Assembly: GCA_964616755.1 (NCBI GenBank)
Contig: CAZTSI010000017.1
Location: forward strand, 1 to 64,000
Length of the DNA: 64,000 nucleotides
Reading direction: 5' to 3'
From: CAYNFR01 sp964616755
GTDB lineage: Bacteria > Bacteroidota > Bacteroidia > Chitinophagales > Saprospiraceae
In this document: piece by piece, positions 26,373 to 36,096 of the stretch
Layout: each line of letters starts with the position of its first letter
Position numbering within the stretch: the stretch's first letter is position 1
Made by a program: the position numbers and the translations under genes
The notes under the pieces: model-generated
Seen by the model: only the letters and a program-made list of their open reading frames with translations
What the model was told of the DNA's origin: nothing
Databases searched by the model: none

Positions 26373-28976
26373 TTAAAAGCTATTGTACCGCTGCAACAAC
26401 ATTTGATTGGATTCGGTATCTTTAATCGTCGTAATCATGGCCTGCAATATTGGCGCCGCTGTAGGATCAGTTGCGCGTAGTAGTTCCTTCAAATCATTGA
26501 TCAAACTTGTGGCCGCATATCGATAAAAAAAATGATTTGACTCATTAGTAGCAATTGATTGTAAATTCTCTGCTTTATTTACTATCTCATCACTTGGCTG
26601 TGCATTCAACAATTCGAAATAGGCGTCATAAAAATTGAACACTGAAAAAAGGCTTACATTATTCAACCTGCTTTCAAAATAGTCCGAATGTGTCATGTCT
26701 CCGGTTGAAGCAAGCAACGGTGCTATAGCGCTCACAAGAGTATTCGAGAATTCATTTTTTAATGCTTGAGCTTTTAGAATGGCTTTTGGCTTGTCAATTT
26801 TAGCTAATGTTTCTAGTGCCGCGTTGATGACAGTATACGAGCGTTCATTGTCAAATATTTTCTCTAGTGAAGCATTCAGGCCATCATAATTGAGGCGGCT
26901 TAAGGCTTTCACGGCGGCAGCTCTCACCTGTGAGTGAGGGTCGTTAGATGAGAGTTTAATAATTTGTGCTAAAAGAGCAGGGTCAGTAGTTTCCGTGATT
27001 CCTGAGACTGCGATGCTACGTATGGCATGATGCGGATCTTTTAAGGCTGTATTTAATATACTTTGGAGCTCAGGCTTGTTTTTTAATTGGCTAATAGCCT
27101 CGTGACGATGTGCGAATGCTTTAGCCCATGTATATTGATGCACAAATTCTGTCGTCGATTTCCTTTCTTTTTTTTGAAATAACAAAACGTCCTTTCGATC
27201 AAAAACAATCAAACTAGGTTTTGTCGGGAAACGAATCTCTACTAATTGTTCGCGTTTGTTGATATATAGTTCATGAACGGTTTCCTTGCCTGCGGCGTCA
27301 TAGATAGAAAGACTTACCGGAAGTTGATATATCGGCAGGTTGCTTTCTATATCCTGTGTTTGATGGATAGTATAATAGATAGTACCTTCTTCTGCCTCAT
27401 ACTCCCACTCGATCTCTAGCTCAGGGTGACCTGAAGAAAGATACCACTGGTCAAAAAACCAATGTAAATCAAGACCTGTTACCTCCTCAAAGGCCATACG
27501 CAGCTCATCGACCTCTGCACTCGTATAAGCGTTGTCCACTAAATATTTATTGAGCCCAGCAAAAAAGGCCTCGTCCCCAAGTTGATCACGCAACATATGC
27601 AATACCAGCCCTCCTTTATTATAAGAATGGCCATCAAACATATCTTCCTTGTCGTCATAGCCAAAATGTATTAGAGGGTGACGACCTGTTTGTGCGGTAG
27701 ATGAAAGATAACCTGCTAGCTCATTTTTTCTGTGTTGATCTGCCGCGTCTCTGCCCCGTTTGTGCTCTTCCCAAAGATACTCACTGTAATTTGCGAATCC
27801 CTCTTGCAAGGTGAGATTGGCCCAACTCTCGCAAGTAACTAGGTTGCCAAACCAATGGTGAAACATTTCGTGGGCAACGATGTAATCGTTATTGTTATCA
27901 ATTAAATCTCGATCGGTTTTTTGCACAAATTCACCAAAGACAACGGCCGTAGTATTTTCCATGGCACCGCTAACATAGTCGCGTACTACAATTTGCCCGA
28001 ACTTTTCCCATGGGTAAGTATAGTTAAGTCGGTCTGAGAAAAATTGCAGCATTTCGGGCGTATGTGCGAAGATTTCTTTGGCAAAAGGCTCAAATTTTTT
28101 TTCAACGAAATAGGATAATTCTATACCGTTCCAGTTTTCCTTAACAACCGCAAAGTTGCCCACAGCAATCATGGCCAAGTAAGGTGCATGTGGATCTTTT
28201 TGTTCCCAGACATCCGTTCTGCTGCCATCCGTATGTTTTTTGCTACTCACTAATACGCCATTAGACAAGGTAACCATTGTATCAGCCACCGTCAAGCTGA
28301 TGCGTTGGGTCATATTTTCGTTGGGCTTATCTATGGTTGGAAACCAGCGGCTGTTATTTTCTGTCTCCCCTTGAGTCCAAATTTGTTGTGGTTTATTGGG
28401 GTCTTGACCTTGTGCATTAATAAAAAACAAACCCTGATCACTTGTGATGGCTGCGCTTCCGCCTTCTGAACTTTCAGATGGCTTGGCGATATAATCGATA
28501 ATGATATACACATGGTCTAAGCGCGATATCGGCTTCTTAAGATCTATTTTAATTTGTGTGCCATCGTAAGTATAGCTAAATGGCGAAAACAAGGTGTCCG
28601 ATACACCGATGATCTGAAATCCTTTAGCATCTAAGGTCAAAAATTGTTGCTCATAAAAATAGGGTTTAAGTGTGAGCTGGGCTCTACCTATAACCTCCTC
28701 GTTTTGCCAATCAAATCGCAAATCCAAATCTGTATGAATTAAGTCAAACAGCCTAGTGGCTGACGGATTATATCTAGGAAGCACAAAATCGCGTGGCGCT
28801 ATAATCTCTAAGGGATCTAGGATTCTCTCCTCTAATTCGTCATCTACTTCATAATCTTCATATGAATAAACTTCAGTAGAAGCATCAGCATTCTTTTTTG
28901 GTGTTTTTATAGTGGTTTTTTGTGTGCTACATGCCACAAACATCAATAGGCCAATTAGCCAAAAACAGTTTTTCAT
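26373..28976 (-). CDS. M1 family zinc aminopeptidase with HEAT-like C-terminus
   Basis: This is a predicted lipoprotein or periplasmic aminopeptidase that trims residues from peptide N-termini. The signal ends in a lipobox (LLMFVACST). The substrate-binding GAMENTTAVVFGEF precedes the zinc site H369-E370-M-F-H373, with the third ligand E392 in LTLQEGFANYSEYLW. The C-terminal third has HEAT-like helical repeats (DPHHAIRSIAVSGI, DPHSQVRAAAVKALSRL). Its 867 residues are in the usual range for Bacteroidota M1 enzymes. It is the first gene of a unit with tgt downstream. Confidence 0.93.
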   Translation of the reverse strand: MKNCFWLIGLLMFVACSTQKTTIKTPKKNADASTEVYSYEDYEVDDELEERILDPLEIIAPRDFVLPRYNPSATRLFDLIHTDLDLRFDWQNEEVIGRAQLTLKPYFYEQQFLTLDAKGFQIIGVSDTLFSPFSYTYDGTQIKIDLKKPISRLDHVYIIIDYIAKPSESSEGGSAAITSDQGLFFINAQGQDPNKPQQIWTQGETENNSRWFPTIDKPNENMTQRISLTVADTMVTLSNGVLVSSKKHTDGSRTDVWEQKDPHAPYLAMIAVGNFAVVKENWNGIELSYFVEKKFEPFAKEIFAHTPEMLQFFSDRLNYTYPWEKFGQIVVRDYVSGAMENTTAVVFGEFVQKTDRDLIDNNNDYIVAHEMFHHWFGNLVTCESWANLTLQEGFANYSEYLWEEHKRGRDAADQHRKNELAGYLSSTAQTGRHPLIHFGYDDKEDMFDGHSYNKGGLVLHMLRDQLGDEAFFAGLNKYLVDNAYTSAEVDELRMAFEEVTGLDLHWFFDQWYLSSGHPELEIEWEYEAEEGTIYYTIHQTQDIESNLPIYQLPVSLSIYDAAGKETVHELYINKREQLVEIRFPTKPSLIVFDRKDVLLFQKKERKSTTEFVHQYTWAKAFAHRHEAISQLKNKPELQSILNTALKDPHHAIRSIAVSGITETTDPALLAQIIKLSSNDPHSQVRAAAVKALSRLNYDGLNASLEKIFDNERSYTVINAALETLAKIDKPKAILKAQALKNEFSNTLVSAIAPLLASTGDMTHSDYFESRLNNVSLFSVFNFYDAYFELLNAQPSDEIVNKAENLQSIATNESNHFFYRYAATSLINDLKELLRATDPTAAPILQAMITTIKDTESNQMLLQRYNSF

Positions 28977-29092
28977 ATATTCCTTACATTACAATACATA
29001 CTAATCACATCATCGATGATTCATACACTGCATGATCACTGATATCGGCGTTTTATTCTCACAAAGACATCAATATTCGCTCCATAAATAGG

Positions 29093-29542
29093 CTAATGGC
29101 TTAAAAGTTTTTTTATGGCAGTAGAAAGACTCTTGCCATCAACCTTTCCAGCGAGCAGTTGACTTGCCGCGCTCATCACTTTGCCCATATCTTTCATACC
29201 CTCTGCTCCGAGATCTTTTATGATCTGATGCAGCATAGGGACTATCTCTTCTTCACCTAGCTGCTTAGGGAGGTATTTTTGAATCACCTCTATTTCCTCC
29301 ATTTCTGGTTTTGCTAGATCTGGACGATTTTGTTTGGTGTAAATATCTAGGGATTCTTGACGTTGCTTTACCAATTTTTGGAGAAGCTTTATTTCAGCAG
29401 CTTCATCCAAACTTGAAAATCCAGGTTCTGTTTTCAGTAGTAAAATACCGGCCTTTATGGCTCGAATGCCTCTTAGGGCCGCTTGATTTTTGTTTTTCAT
29501 GGCCTCCTTGAGGTCAGCCATAATAATTTGTTCTAGGCTCAT
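29093..29542 (-). CDS. GatB/YqeY domain protein
   Basis: This is a YqeY family protein of 149 residues, similar to the tail domain of the Asp/Glu-tRNA amidotransferase subunit GatB, thought to touch tRNA. The sequence shows the N-terminal helical part (ADLKEAMKNKNQAALRGIRA), the QKLVKQRQESLDIYTKQNR centre and the conserved end GKVMSAASQLLAGKVDGKSL. The start codon overlaps the rsmA stop by 4 bases, so translation is coupled. Its cellular role is not established. Confidence 0.92.
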   Translation of the reverse strand: MSLEQIIMADLKEAMKNKNQAALRGIRAIKAGILLLKTEPGFSSLDEAAEIKLLQKLVKQRQESLDIYTKQNRPDLAKPEMEEIEVIQKYLPKQLGEEEIVPMLHQIIKDLGAEGMKDMGKVMSAASQLLAGKVDGKSLSTAIKKLLSH

Positions 29543-30318
29543 GTTGATAATTTTTCTATGAGGTTAGTCAATGTATAATATTGGTCAAGAGCTAGTTGCT
29601 CAGGGCGTTTCGTAAATATTTCTTCTTTAAGAATTTCTTGATTGGGGATAAAAGGTTTGAGGGTATTGCGCAGCATTTTTCGACGTTGATTAAATGCAGC
29701 TTTTACAATTGTGCGAAACAGTTTTGGATTGCAAGGGAGGGTAAAATTTTCTTTTCGTTTAAGGGAAATAATTGCAGAGGTGACCTTTGGTGCTGGATAA
29801 AAAGAGTCTGGTGCAACATGAAAATGCATTTTGGCGTCAAAAACACTTTGGGCTATCACACTAATGACTCCATAGGTCTTAGATCCGGGTCCAGCAACAA
29901 TGCGTTCAGCCAATTCCTTCTGAAACATACCCATCATAAAAGGTACGATATCGGCATACTTGTGTACTCTGAAGATGATCTGAGAGGATATGTTGTACGG
30001 GAAGTTGCCAATGATGTTATACTCCTTATGTTCAAAGACTGTCTCCAAGGGCAATTTTAAAAAGTCACCTAGAAGCAATCTTTGGTCCGTCATTTGAAGT
30101 TGAGCGGTTAGGAATTCTACCATCTCACGATCAGCTTCTATGGCCTTAAAATCCAAATCTTGACGTCGCGCTAAATGACGGGTCAGCGCTCCTCTCCCAG
30201 GGCCGATCTCTAACACTCGATCACAAGTGCGGTGCTCATCAAACTGTGTGATGATCTTATCTACAATCCCTTCATTAATGAGAAAATTTTGCCCGTAAGA
30301 TTTTTTTGCTTTTATCAT
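29539..30318 (-). CDS. rsmA: 16S rRNA (adenine(1518)-N6/adenine(1519)-N6)-dimethyltransferase
   Basis: This enzyme dimethylates two adjacent adenines near the 3' end of 16S rRNA, a late step in small-subunit assembly. It opens with KKSYGQNFLINEGIVDKII. The SAM loop is VLEIGPGRGALTRHLA, and the catalytic motif IV is NFPYNIS. At 259 residues it is of KsgA length. The final C-terminal helices follow FNQRRKMLRNTL. It overlaps the yqeY-like gene by 4 bases. Confidence 0.95.
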   Translation of the reverse strand: MIKAKKSYGQNFLINEGIVDKIITQFDEHRTCDRVLEIGPGRGALTRHLARRQDLDFKAIEADREMVEFLTAQLQMTDQRLLLGDFLKLPLETVFEHKEYNIIGNFPYNISSQIIFRVHKYADIVPFMMGMFQKELAERIVAGPGSKTYGVISVIAQSVFDAKMHFHVAPDSFYPAPKVTSAIISLKRKENFTLPCNPKLFRTIVKAAFNQRRKMLRNTLKPFIPNQEILKEEIFTKRPEQLALDQYYTLTNLIEKLST

Positions 30319-30364
30319 TTATTGCTCGCCAATAGACACGTTTTATTGCTTAGAAAAGCGAATG

Positions 30365-31141
30365 CTACATTTTAGTTTGTTGATACTCTAATGCTTGTGC
30401 CCTCAAACGTTGTAAAAAAGGGCTAGCAAAAATAAACTCAATCAACACATTGTTCGAATTGTTCAATATTTCATTTCTATTACCCTGCCAAGCTAATTCG
30501 CCACCAGAAAGCAGGCAAATATTATCACCAATCTCCATAACAGAGTTCATGTCATGTGTATTGATAATGGTGGTCATGTGATTATCTTTAGTGATGGATT
30601 TAATCAATTCATCAATCGTAATAGCTGTTTTGGGATCAAGACCCGAGTTAGGCTCATCGCAAAATAAGTATTTTGGATTGAGGACGATCGCTCGCGCAAT
30701 GCCCACTCTTTTTTGCATCCCGCCGCTAATCTCTGCCGGATACTTTTTATTCACCCCGGTTAAGCTTACGCGCTCTAGGCAAAAATTAACTTGGTGAAGT
30801 TTTTCTTTGGGCGTCATCTTAGTGAACATGTCCAAGGGAAATCGAATATTTTCTTCAATCGACATGCTATCAAATAAGGCGTTTCCTTGAAACAACATAC
30901 CAATCTTCATTCTTAATGCTCTAAGTTCATCCCTATCTAGACAACAAATATTGGTTTCATCATACCATACGTTGCCGCTGGTGGGCTGGAGTAATCCGAC
31001 TAATATTTTGAGTAACACTGTCTTGCCAGCTCCGCTCTTACCAATAATCAAATTTGTCTTCCCTTCTTCAAAAGTGAATTCGATACCTTTTAATACTTCA
31101 GTAGTGCCAAAGGTTCGTTTAATGTTTTCTGCCCGTATCAT
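30365..31141 (-). CDS. MlaF-like ABC transporter ATP-binding protein
   Basis: This is the ATPase of a phospholipid-trafficking ABC transporter of the Mla type. Walker A is GKSGAGKT at residues 34-41, the signature SGGMQKRVGIARAI is clear, and Walker B is YLFCDEPNSGLDP. It follows the MlaE-like permease gene by 1 base on the same strand, forming an MlaEF core. The substrate-binding MlaD is not adjacent, nor are MlaB or MlaC. The general function is firm. Import or export direction is not decidable from sequence. Confidence 0.92.
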   Translation of the reverse strand: MIRAENIKRTFGTTEVLKGIEFTFEEGKTNLIIGKSGAGKTVLLKILVGLLQPTSGNVWYDETNICCLDRDELRALRMKIGMLFQGNALFDSMSIEENIRFPLDMFTKMTPKEKLHQVNFCLERVSLTGVNKKYPAEISGGMQKRVGIARAIVLNPKYLFCDEPNSGLDPKTAITIDELIKSITKDNHMTTIINTHDMNSVMEIGDNICLLSGGELAWQGNRNEILNNSNNVLIEFIFASPFLQRLRAQALEYQQTKM

Positions 31142-31142
31142 A

Positions 31143-31883
31143 TTAGTTCATTAAGAGTAAGGCAATAATTAAATCCGCAACTAAGATCAGAATGGAGCCA
31201 AAAACAACCGCACGTGTGCTGGCTTGACCCAATTCGATACTGCCGCCCTTGACATAATACCCTTGATAGCATGCCACTGATGTCAAGATAAAGGCAAACG
31301 TGAAGGCCTTGACGTACATAATTACGACATTGTAGGGTTGAAAAAAGGAGCGCAATCCTGTCACAAATTCTGTACTTGTATAGCCTGCCACCACTACTGC
31401 GGCAAAATAACCACCAGCAATACCCACGATCGCAGCAACACTTACCAATACAGGAATAATGAGTATCGAAGCAATCAATTTAGGCATCACAATGTACGCG
31501 CTCGTATTAACGCCCATGATTTCCATTGCATCGATATGTTCCTTTTGGCGCATTCCACCTATCTCAGCGGCCATGGTACTACCGATTTTGCCAGCTAGGA
31601 CAATACACGTCAACGTCACCGCCATCTCAATGAGCATAATATCTCTGACGATATAACCAATATAATAACTCGGAATCATGGTGCCTGACAATTGGTAACT
31701 GAACTGGATCGCTGTCACAGCACCTATAAATCCTGAAATGATAAAAACTATGGGCAATGAGCCAATACCAATATCGTACATTTGCCGAATGGTTTCTTTG
31801 TAGTACATGGTCCAATTCTCAGGCTTAGAGAAAATATCCGGCAACCATAAAACAAATTTTCCTAGATCTTTTATAAGCTTCAT
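31143..31883 (-). CDS. MlaE-like ABC transporter permease
   Basis: This is an integral membrane permease of the MlaE/YrbE family, 246 residues with about five membrane segments. Characteristic stretches are IGSLPIVFIISGFIGAVTAI, the MTLTCIVLAGKIGSTMAAEIGGM region with its conserved R-x-x-E-x-IDAMEIMG motif, and a C-terminal membrane helix FGSILILVADLIIALLL. It pairs with the downstream ATPase. Lipid substrates are expected by family, inferred here. Confidence 0.92.
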   Translation of the reverse strand: MKLIKDLGKFVLWLPDIFSKPENWTMYYKETIRQMYDIGIGSLPIVFIISGFIGAVTAIQFSYQLSGTMIPSYYIGYIVRDIMLIEMAVTLTCIVLAGKIGSTMAAEIGGMRQKEHIDAMEIMGVNTSAYIVMPKLIASILIIPVLVSVAAIVGIAGGYFAAVVVAGYTSTEFVTGLRSFFQPYNVVIMYVKAFTFAFILTSVACYQGYYVKGGSIELGQASTRAVVFGSILILVADLIIALLLMN

Positions 31884-31982
31884 GAAGCTGTTTAATTTTA
31901 AACTGCTGAGATGGATGAATTGAGAGGCGAAATTAAGTTATTTTAGTTTGACACTTGACAGGAATACGAATAGAGCAATAAA

Positions 31983-32684
31983 ATGAATGTAATTATTACT
32001 GGCGGAACGAAGGGAATAGGAAGGGCTATTGCTGACTACTTACATAGTCAAGGAGCTAATTTGACAATTTCGGCGCGAAATAAAGAAGACCTTCAATCGA
32101 TGAAAAGTAAATTAATGGCAGCACGTCCGGATCAAGATGTTCACTGTTTTACTGGGGATATGGGTGTGAAGTTGGATGTTGAGCGATTTGCTAAATTTAT
32201 TTTGGAACGTTGGTCTCGGGTTGATGTTTTGATCAATAATGCTGGGTATTTTGTGCCAGGAGATATTTTGACAGAAGATGAAGGTGTGCTTGATAGCATG
32301 ATACAGACAAATCTTATGAGTGCATATCATTTGACTCGAAGGATAGCTCCTATTATGCAAGAACAGCATCACGGTTATATATTTAATATGTGCTCAGTTG
32401 CTAGCCTTAAAGCTTATCCAGCAGGTGGCGCCTACAGTATCAGCAAATACGCCCTCCTTGGATTTAGTGATAATTTGAGAGAAGAATTGAAAACATCTGG
32501 GATCAAAGTGACCGCTATTTTGCCTGGACCTACCTGGAGCGCTTCGTGGGCTGGAGTACAGGAAGATCACGATCGACTAATGGAGGCCAAAGACATTGCT
32601 ATTGCTGTGAAAGCAGCGTTAGATATGAGCGCAGCCGCGGTAGTAGAAACCATTATTATGCGACCCCAATTAGGAGATCTTTAA
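31983..32684 (+). CDS. short-chain dehydrogenase/reductase
   Basis: This is an NAD(P)-dependent oxidoreductase of the classical SDR type, 233 residues. The cofactor motif is GGTKGIGRAIADYL, followed by NNAGYFVPGDI. The catalytic pair is Y151 and K155 in YSISKYALL, with a serine in NMCSVASLKAY upstream. The substrate is not known. The rlmB gene follows after 12 bases on the same strand, so they are probably cotranscribed. It diverges from the mlaE-like gene. Confidence 0.92.
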   Translation: MNVIITGGTKGIGRAIADYLHSQGANLTISARNKEDLQSMKSKLMAARPDQDVHCFTGDMGVKLDVERFAKFILERWSRVDVLINNAGYFVPGDILTEDEGVLDSMIQTNLMSAYHLTRRIAPIMQEQHHGYIFNMCSVASLKAYPAGGAYSISKYALLGFSDNLREELKTSGIKVTAILPGPTWSASWAGVQEDHDRLMEAKDIAIAVKAALDMSAAAVVETIIMRPQLGDL

Positions 32685-32696
32685 AAAAGAGTAATC

Positions 32697-33449
32697 ATGT
32701 CAAAACGCATCAGTGAGCAAATAGTATTTGGGCGAAACCCAGTGTTAGAATTATTAGACTCTGGTAAGGATGTTGAGCGCATCTTTATGAAAAGTGATAC
32801 CCGCGGCGACCTAGAAGTGACGATCCGAAACATTTGTAAGGAAAGAGATATACCTCTAAAAAAAGTTCCTGACATAAAGCTGGAGCGCCTTGCCCCAAAT
32901 CGCAATCACCAAGGAATTATTGCCATAAGCTCAATTGTGGATTATCAGTCGTTGGAAGATGTTATCGCCTTAGCACATCGACAAGGAGAAGATCCTTTTT
33001 TGATTATACTCGACGGCATTCAAGATGTTCGAAACATGGGCTCTGTTGCTAGGAGTTGCGAAGTATTGGGAGTGCATGGCATCGTCATCTCAGGCAAACA
33101 AGGTGCGACTATCAATGAAGATGCCATAAAGACTTCTTCTGGCGCTATTTTGCGTATGCCTATTTGCCGTGCTCCATCTACAATCGAGCTAATAGGCTTG
33201 CTTCAATCACAAGGCATTCTAGTTATCGGATCCTCATTGCAAACCGATCAACTGCTGCCTGATACCAAATTGGATGTGCCATTGGCGATAGTGCTTGGTT
33301 CAGAGGGTTCTGGACTGACGCGCGATGTGGCAATGGCCTGTGATATGTTAATAAAAATACCTCAGGTGGGTACACTGGATTCATTGAATGTTGCTGTTGC
33401 GACGGGTATTGTTTTGTATGAGCGACTGCGCCAAATAAGCCTGAAATAA
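32697..33449 (+). CDS. rlmB: 23S rRNA (guanosine(2251)-2'-O)-methyltransferase
   Basis: This SPOUT-fold enzyme methylates the 2'-OH of a guanosine in the peptidyl-transferase loop of 23S rRNA. An N-terminal substrate-binding domain covers about residues 8-80. The trefoil-knot motifs are ILDGIQDVRNMGSVARSCEVLG in part (motif 1), IVLGSEGSGLTRDV (motif 2) and PQVGTLDSLNVAVATGIVLYE-like motif 3. Its 250 residues match RlmB. A tRNA 2'-O-methyltransferase is the alternative. Confidence 0.92.
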   Translation: MSKRISEQIVFGRNPVLELLDSGKDVERIFMKSDTRGDLEVTIRNICKERDIPLKKVPDIKLERLAPNRNHQGIIAISSIVDYQSLEDVIALAHRQGEDPFLIILDGIQDVRNMGSVARSCEVLGVHGIVISGKQGATINEDAIKTSSGAILRMPICRAPSTIELIGLLQSQGILVIGSSLQTDQLLPDTKLDVPLAIVLGSEGSGLTRDVAMACDMLIKIPQVGTLDSLNVAVATGIVLYERLRQISLK

Positions 33450-33477
33450 GCAATTTTGAGTACATTGGGGCACATTG

Positions 33478-33517
33478 GCAGATCATTGATCTGCTGAAGA
33501 TATGTTCCTTATTTTTG
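33478..33517 (+). promoter_or_regulatory. promoter with overlapping palindromic operator for the GntP permease
   Basis: TTG (33486-33488), 21 bases, then TATTTTTG (33510-33517) exactly fits TTG-N17..23-TAnnTTTG, 20 bases before the start codon. A 17-bp perfect palindrome, GCAGATCATTGATCTGC (33478-33494), lies directly over the -33 element. This placement is typical of repressor sites. Confidence 0.55.
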
Positions 33518-33536
33518 TTTTAATCATTGTGAATTC

Positions 33537-34868
33537 ATGTGGATTTTATTTTGCATTTTAATTGCCATATGTATCATAATCCTCTCGAGCGCTCGATATG
33601 GGGTGCATCCTTTTTTGAGTCTTTTGCTGTCCTCTTTTGTTTTCGGCATCATGGCAGCTATTCCTATTTTGGATATCGTTCGGCTCATCAGCGAAGGTTT
33701 TGGAGAAACCATGGGCAAAATAGGCTTGATCATCATTTTTGGCGTAGTGATTGGTACTTTTATGGAGCGCACTGGTGCGGCGCAAGTCTTGGCCAATCAT
33801 GTTATTAAGCTGTTTGGAGTCACGCGTTCACATGGTGCTCTGGCGAGCATAGGGTATGTTGTTTCAATTCCTGTATTCGCAGATAGCGGTTTTGTTATCC
33901 TCTCATCGATCAATAAGGTCTTATCTAAAAAAACAGGCCTTTCGTTGGCGGGAACATCCGTTGCATTGTCTATGGGCTTACTTGCAAGCCATGCGATGGT
34001 GCCCCCGACCCCAGGACCTATAGCTGCTGCAAGTTTGTTAGATGCGGATCTAGGTCAAGTCATATTGATTGGTTTGTTATCAAGCGCTATAGGACTAATA
34101 GGAGTTATTTTCTTTGCAAAATATATCGGGCATAAAGTCAAGATAGACAGCGAGGCTCTGACGCAGCAAAATGATTCAGAGATCCTGAAGCCCCCCGGCA
34201 CGATCAAAGCTTTCTTGCCAATTGTCGTGCCTATTTTTTTGATCGTTGGTCGATCGATGATTGATTATCCTTCCTTCCCAGTTCAGTGGAAGGAATCTTT
34301 AAGCATTTTATCCATAGCTGGGCATCCTGTTATTGCTTTAATGATAGGTATGGCATTTGCTTTTTGGCTACCACAGCGATGGAATAGATCGATGCTTAGT
34401 ACCACCGGATGGGTGGGGGAATCTCTGACTAGTGCAGGTGTAATTTTGATGATTACCGGCGCAGGAGGTGCCTTCGGCAAAGTTTTACAACATGCAGATA
34501 TAGCCGCCTCTGTCAGTGGTTGGGATACCGCTTTAGCGATGGGACTTTGGATGCCCTTTATTTTGTCGGCTATTCTGAAAACTGCCCAAGGTTCTTCGAC
34601 GGTAGCCCTAATAACGACAGCCTCCATCGTTATGCCTCTTTTACCCTCAATGGGGTTAGAGGAACCTATAGAAAAGGCAATGGTCGTTGTAGCTATAGGG
34701 GCTGGGTCAACAGTCGTCTCTCATGCGAATGATAGTTTTTTTTGGGTGGTAGCCCAATTGAGTCAGATGAATGTTCAACAAGCATATAAGACACAGACCT
34801 TAGGTTCGCTCATTTTGGGTCTCGGTTCAATGATCGGCTTGACTATGTTCTACTATTTGATATATTGA
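33537..34868 (+). CDS. GntP family permease
   Basis: This is a polytopic inner-membrane transporter of the gluconate:H+ symporter family, 443 residues with about 12 hydrophobic segments. Family signatures are ADSGFVILSSINK, the loop LASHAMVPPTPGPIAAASLL, and the late segment LKTAQGSSTVALITTASI. GAGSTVVSHANDSFFWVV is the conserved end region. The substrate is likely a sugar acid or similar small carboxylate, but no catabolic gene is next to it. The promoter carries a strong palindrome, so it is probably induced by a substrate. Confidence 0.92.
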   Translation: MWILFCILIAICIIILSSARYGVHPFLSLLLSSFVFGIMAAIPILDIVRLISEGFGETMGKIGLIIIFGVVIGTFMERTGAAQVLANHVIKLFGVTRSHGALASIGYVVSIPVFADSGFVILSSINKVLSKKTGLSLAGTSVALSMGLLASHAMVPPTPGPIAAASLLDADLGQVILIGLLSSAIGLIGVIFFAKYIGHKVKIDSEALTQQNDSEILKPPGTIKAFLPIVVPIFLIVGRSMIDYPSFPVQWKESLSILSIAGHPVIALMIGMAFAFWLPQRWNRSMLSTTGWVGESLTSAGVILMITGAGGAFGKVLQHADIAASVSGWDTALAMGLWMPFILSAILKTAQGSSTVALITTASIVMPLLPSMGLEEPIEKAMVVVAIGAGSTVVSHANDSFFWVVAQLSQMNVQQAYKTQTLGSLILGLGSMIGLTMFYYLIY

Positions 34869-35131
34869 AAGATCCAGTTTTATATTAGACTTCGTTTTTC
34901 TATTAACTTGGCAGATGCTGTAATCGCGTTAAAGAGGTGTTAGAATAGAATTTTTATTCAATACTGAACAACTCCTAGCGTTTATCTTCTTTTGTCAATG
35001 GATATGAATACAGGGTTGAATATGATTATTTTAACTAAATCATTGATATAAAGATATTTACCCATTACAAAAAAGTATCATGTATATCATTTTGGAACGA
35101 TTTATGCTACATAAATGAGAAATAATAAGCT

Positions 35132-36037
35132 ATGGAAAAAATAATATTGAGAGTTGGCATCATTGCTTGCATCTTTTTTTCAGTTGGGGTCTACATGTCT
35201 TTTGCCGAAGAAGTAGAAAACCTAGCGACTAAGTTAAATACATCATTGCCCCAAGTGGTCAGGGCGCCAGATATTAATAAACAATTTGATTGGGCAGGTG
35301 AAAAAGTGCCATTCACGGCGGATGCAAGAGAGCGTTTGGATAGAGAACTTTTATCAAATTCATATTTTCACTCAAGCACCATTTTGTCTATAAAATTAGC
35401 CAATCGTTATTTTCCGATCATTGAAAGAGCGTTGCGTGAAGAGGGTGTGCCTGAAGATTTTAAGTATTTAGCGGTGGCTGAAAGTGGTCTGAGGGAGGTA
35501 TGTTCATATGCGAATGCGTGTGGTTATTGGCAGTTTCTCAAAGCCTCGGGCAAAGAATACGGCTTAGAAATCAATGATGAAGTGGACGAGCGTTATCACA
35601 TAGAAAAGAGTAGCCGCGCTGCTGCTAAATATATTAAATGGCTTAAAAAGCGCTATGGCACTTGGACAGATGCAGCGGCAGCCTACAACACAGGACCCGG
35701 AAATTATAGTACACAGATGAAGGCGCAAAAAGGAACGAGTTTTTATAATATGAATCTCAATGAAGAGACATCTCGATATGTGTTTAGACTTATTGCCATA
35801 AAAGAGGTCATGTCGCAGCCAGAATCGTTCGGCTATTACGTATATCCCGAAGAATTGTATCCGCCATTAGATGATGTGTTCGAGGTGGAAATAGACAAAA
35901 CTATACCGAGCTGGGCCGATTTTGCGGCGCAGCACAAGATCAGTTACCGCGATCTAAAGCGCTACAATCCTTGGTTAAGACAAAATAATTTAACCGTTGT
36001 TTCGAACAGGTATAAAGTTAAAATCCCTAGAGGATAA
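35132..36037 (+). CDS. lytic transglycosylase with C-terminal LysM-like region
   Basis: This is a peptidoglycan-cleaving enzyme of the SLT family 1 type (MltD-like). The N-terminus is a signal peptide or anchor (ILRVGIIACIFFSVGVYMSFA). The catalytic acid is E117 in VAESGLRE. The substrate loop GYWQFLKASGKEYGL and the late AAAYNTGPGNYS complete the fold. The last 55 residues (IPSWADFAAQHKISYRDLKR, then NPWLR) resemble a LysM wall-binding module. At 301 residues it is short for MltD, as it has only one such module. Exported to the periplasm. Confidence 0.9.
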   Translation: MEKIILRVGIIACIFFSVGVYMSFAEEVENLATKLNTSLPQVVRAPDINKQFDWAGEKVPFTADARERLDRELLSNSYFHSSTILSIKLANRYFPIIERALREEGVPEDFKYLAVAESGLREVCSYANACGYWQFLKASGKEYGLEINDEVDERYHIEKSSRAAAKYIKWLKKRYGTWTDAAAAYNTGPGNYSTQMKAQKGTSFYNMNLNEETSRYVFRLIAIKEVMSQPESFGYYVYPEELYPPLDDVFEVEIDKTIPSWADFAAQHKISYRDLKRYNPWLRQNNLTVVSNRYKVKIPRG

Positions 36038-36096
36038 GCGAATAAAATTATAACCAAATCGTCAAGTGCTAGCAGAATCCATCTATCTTTACTATT

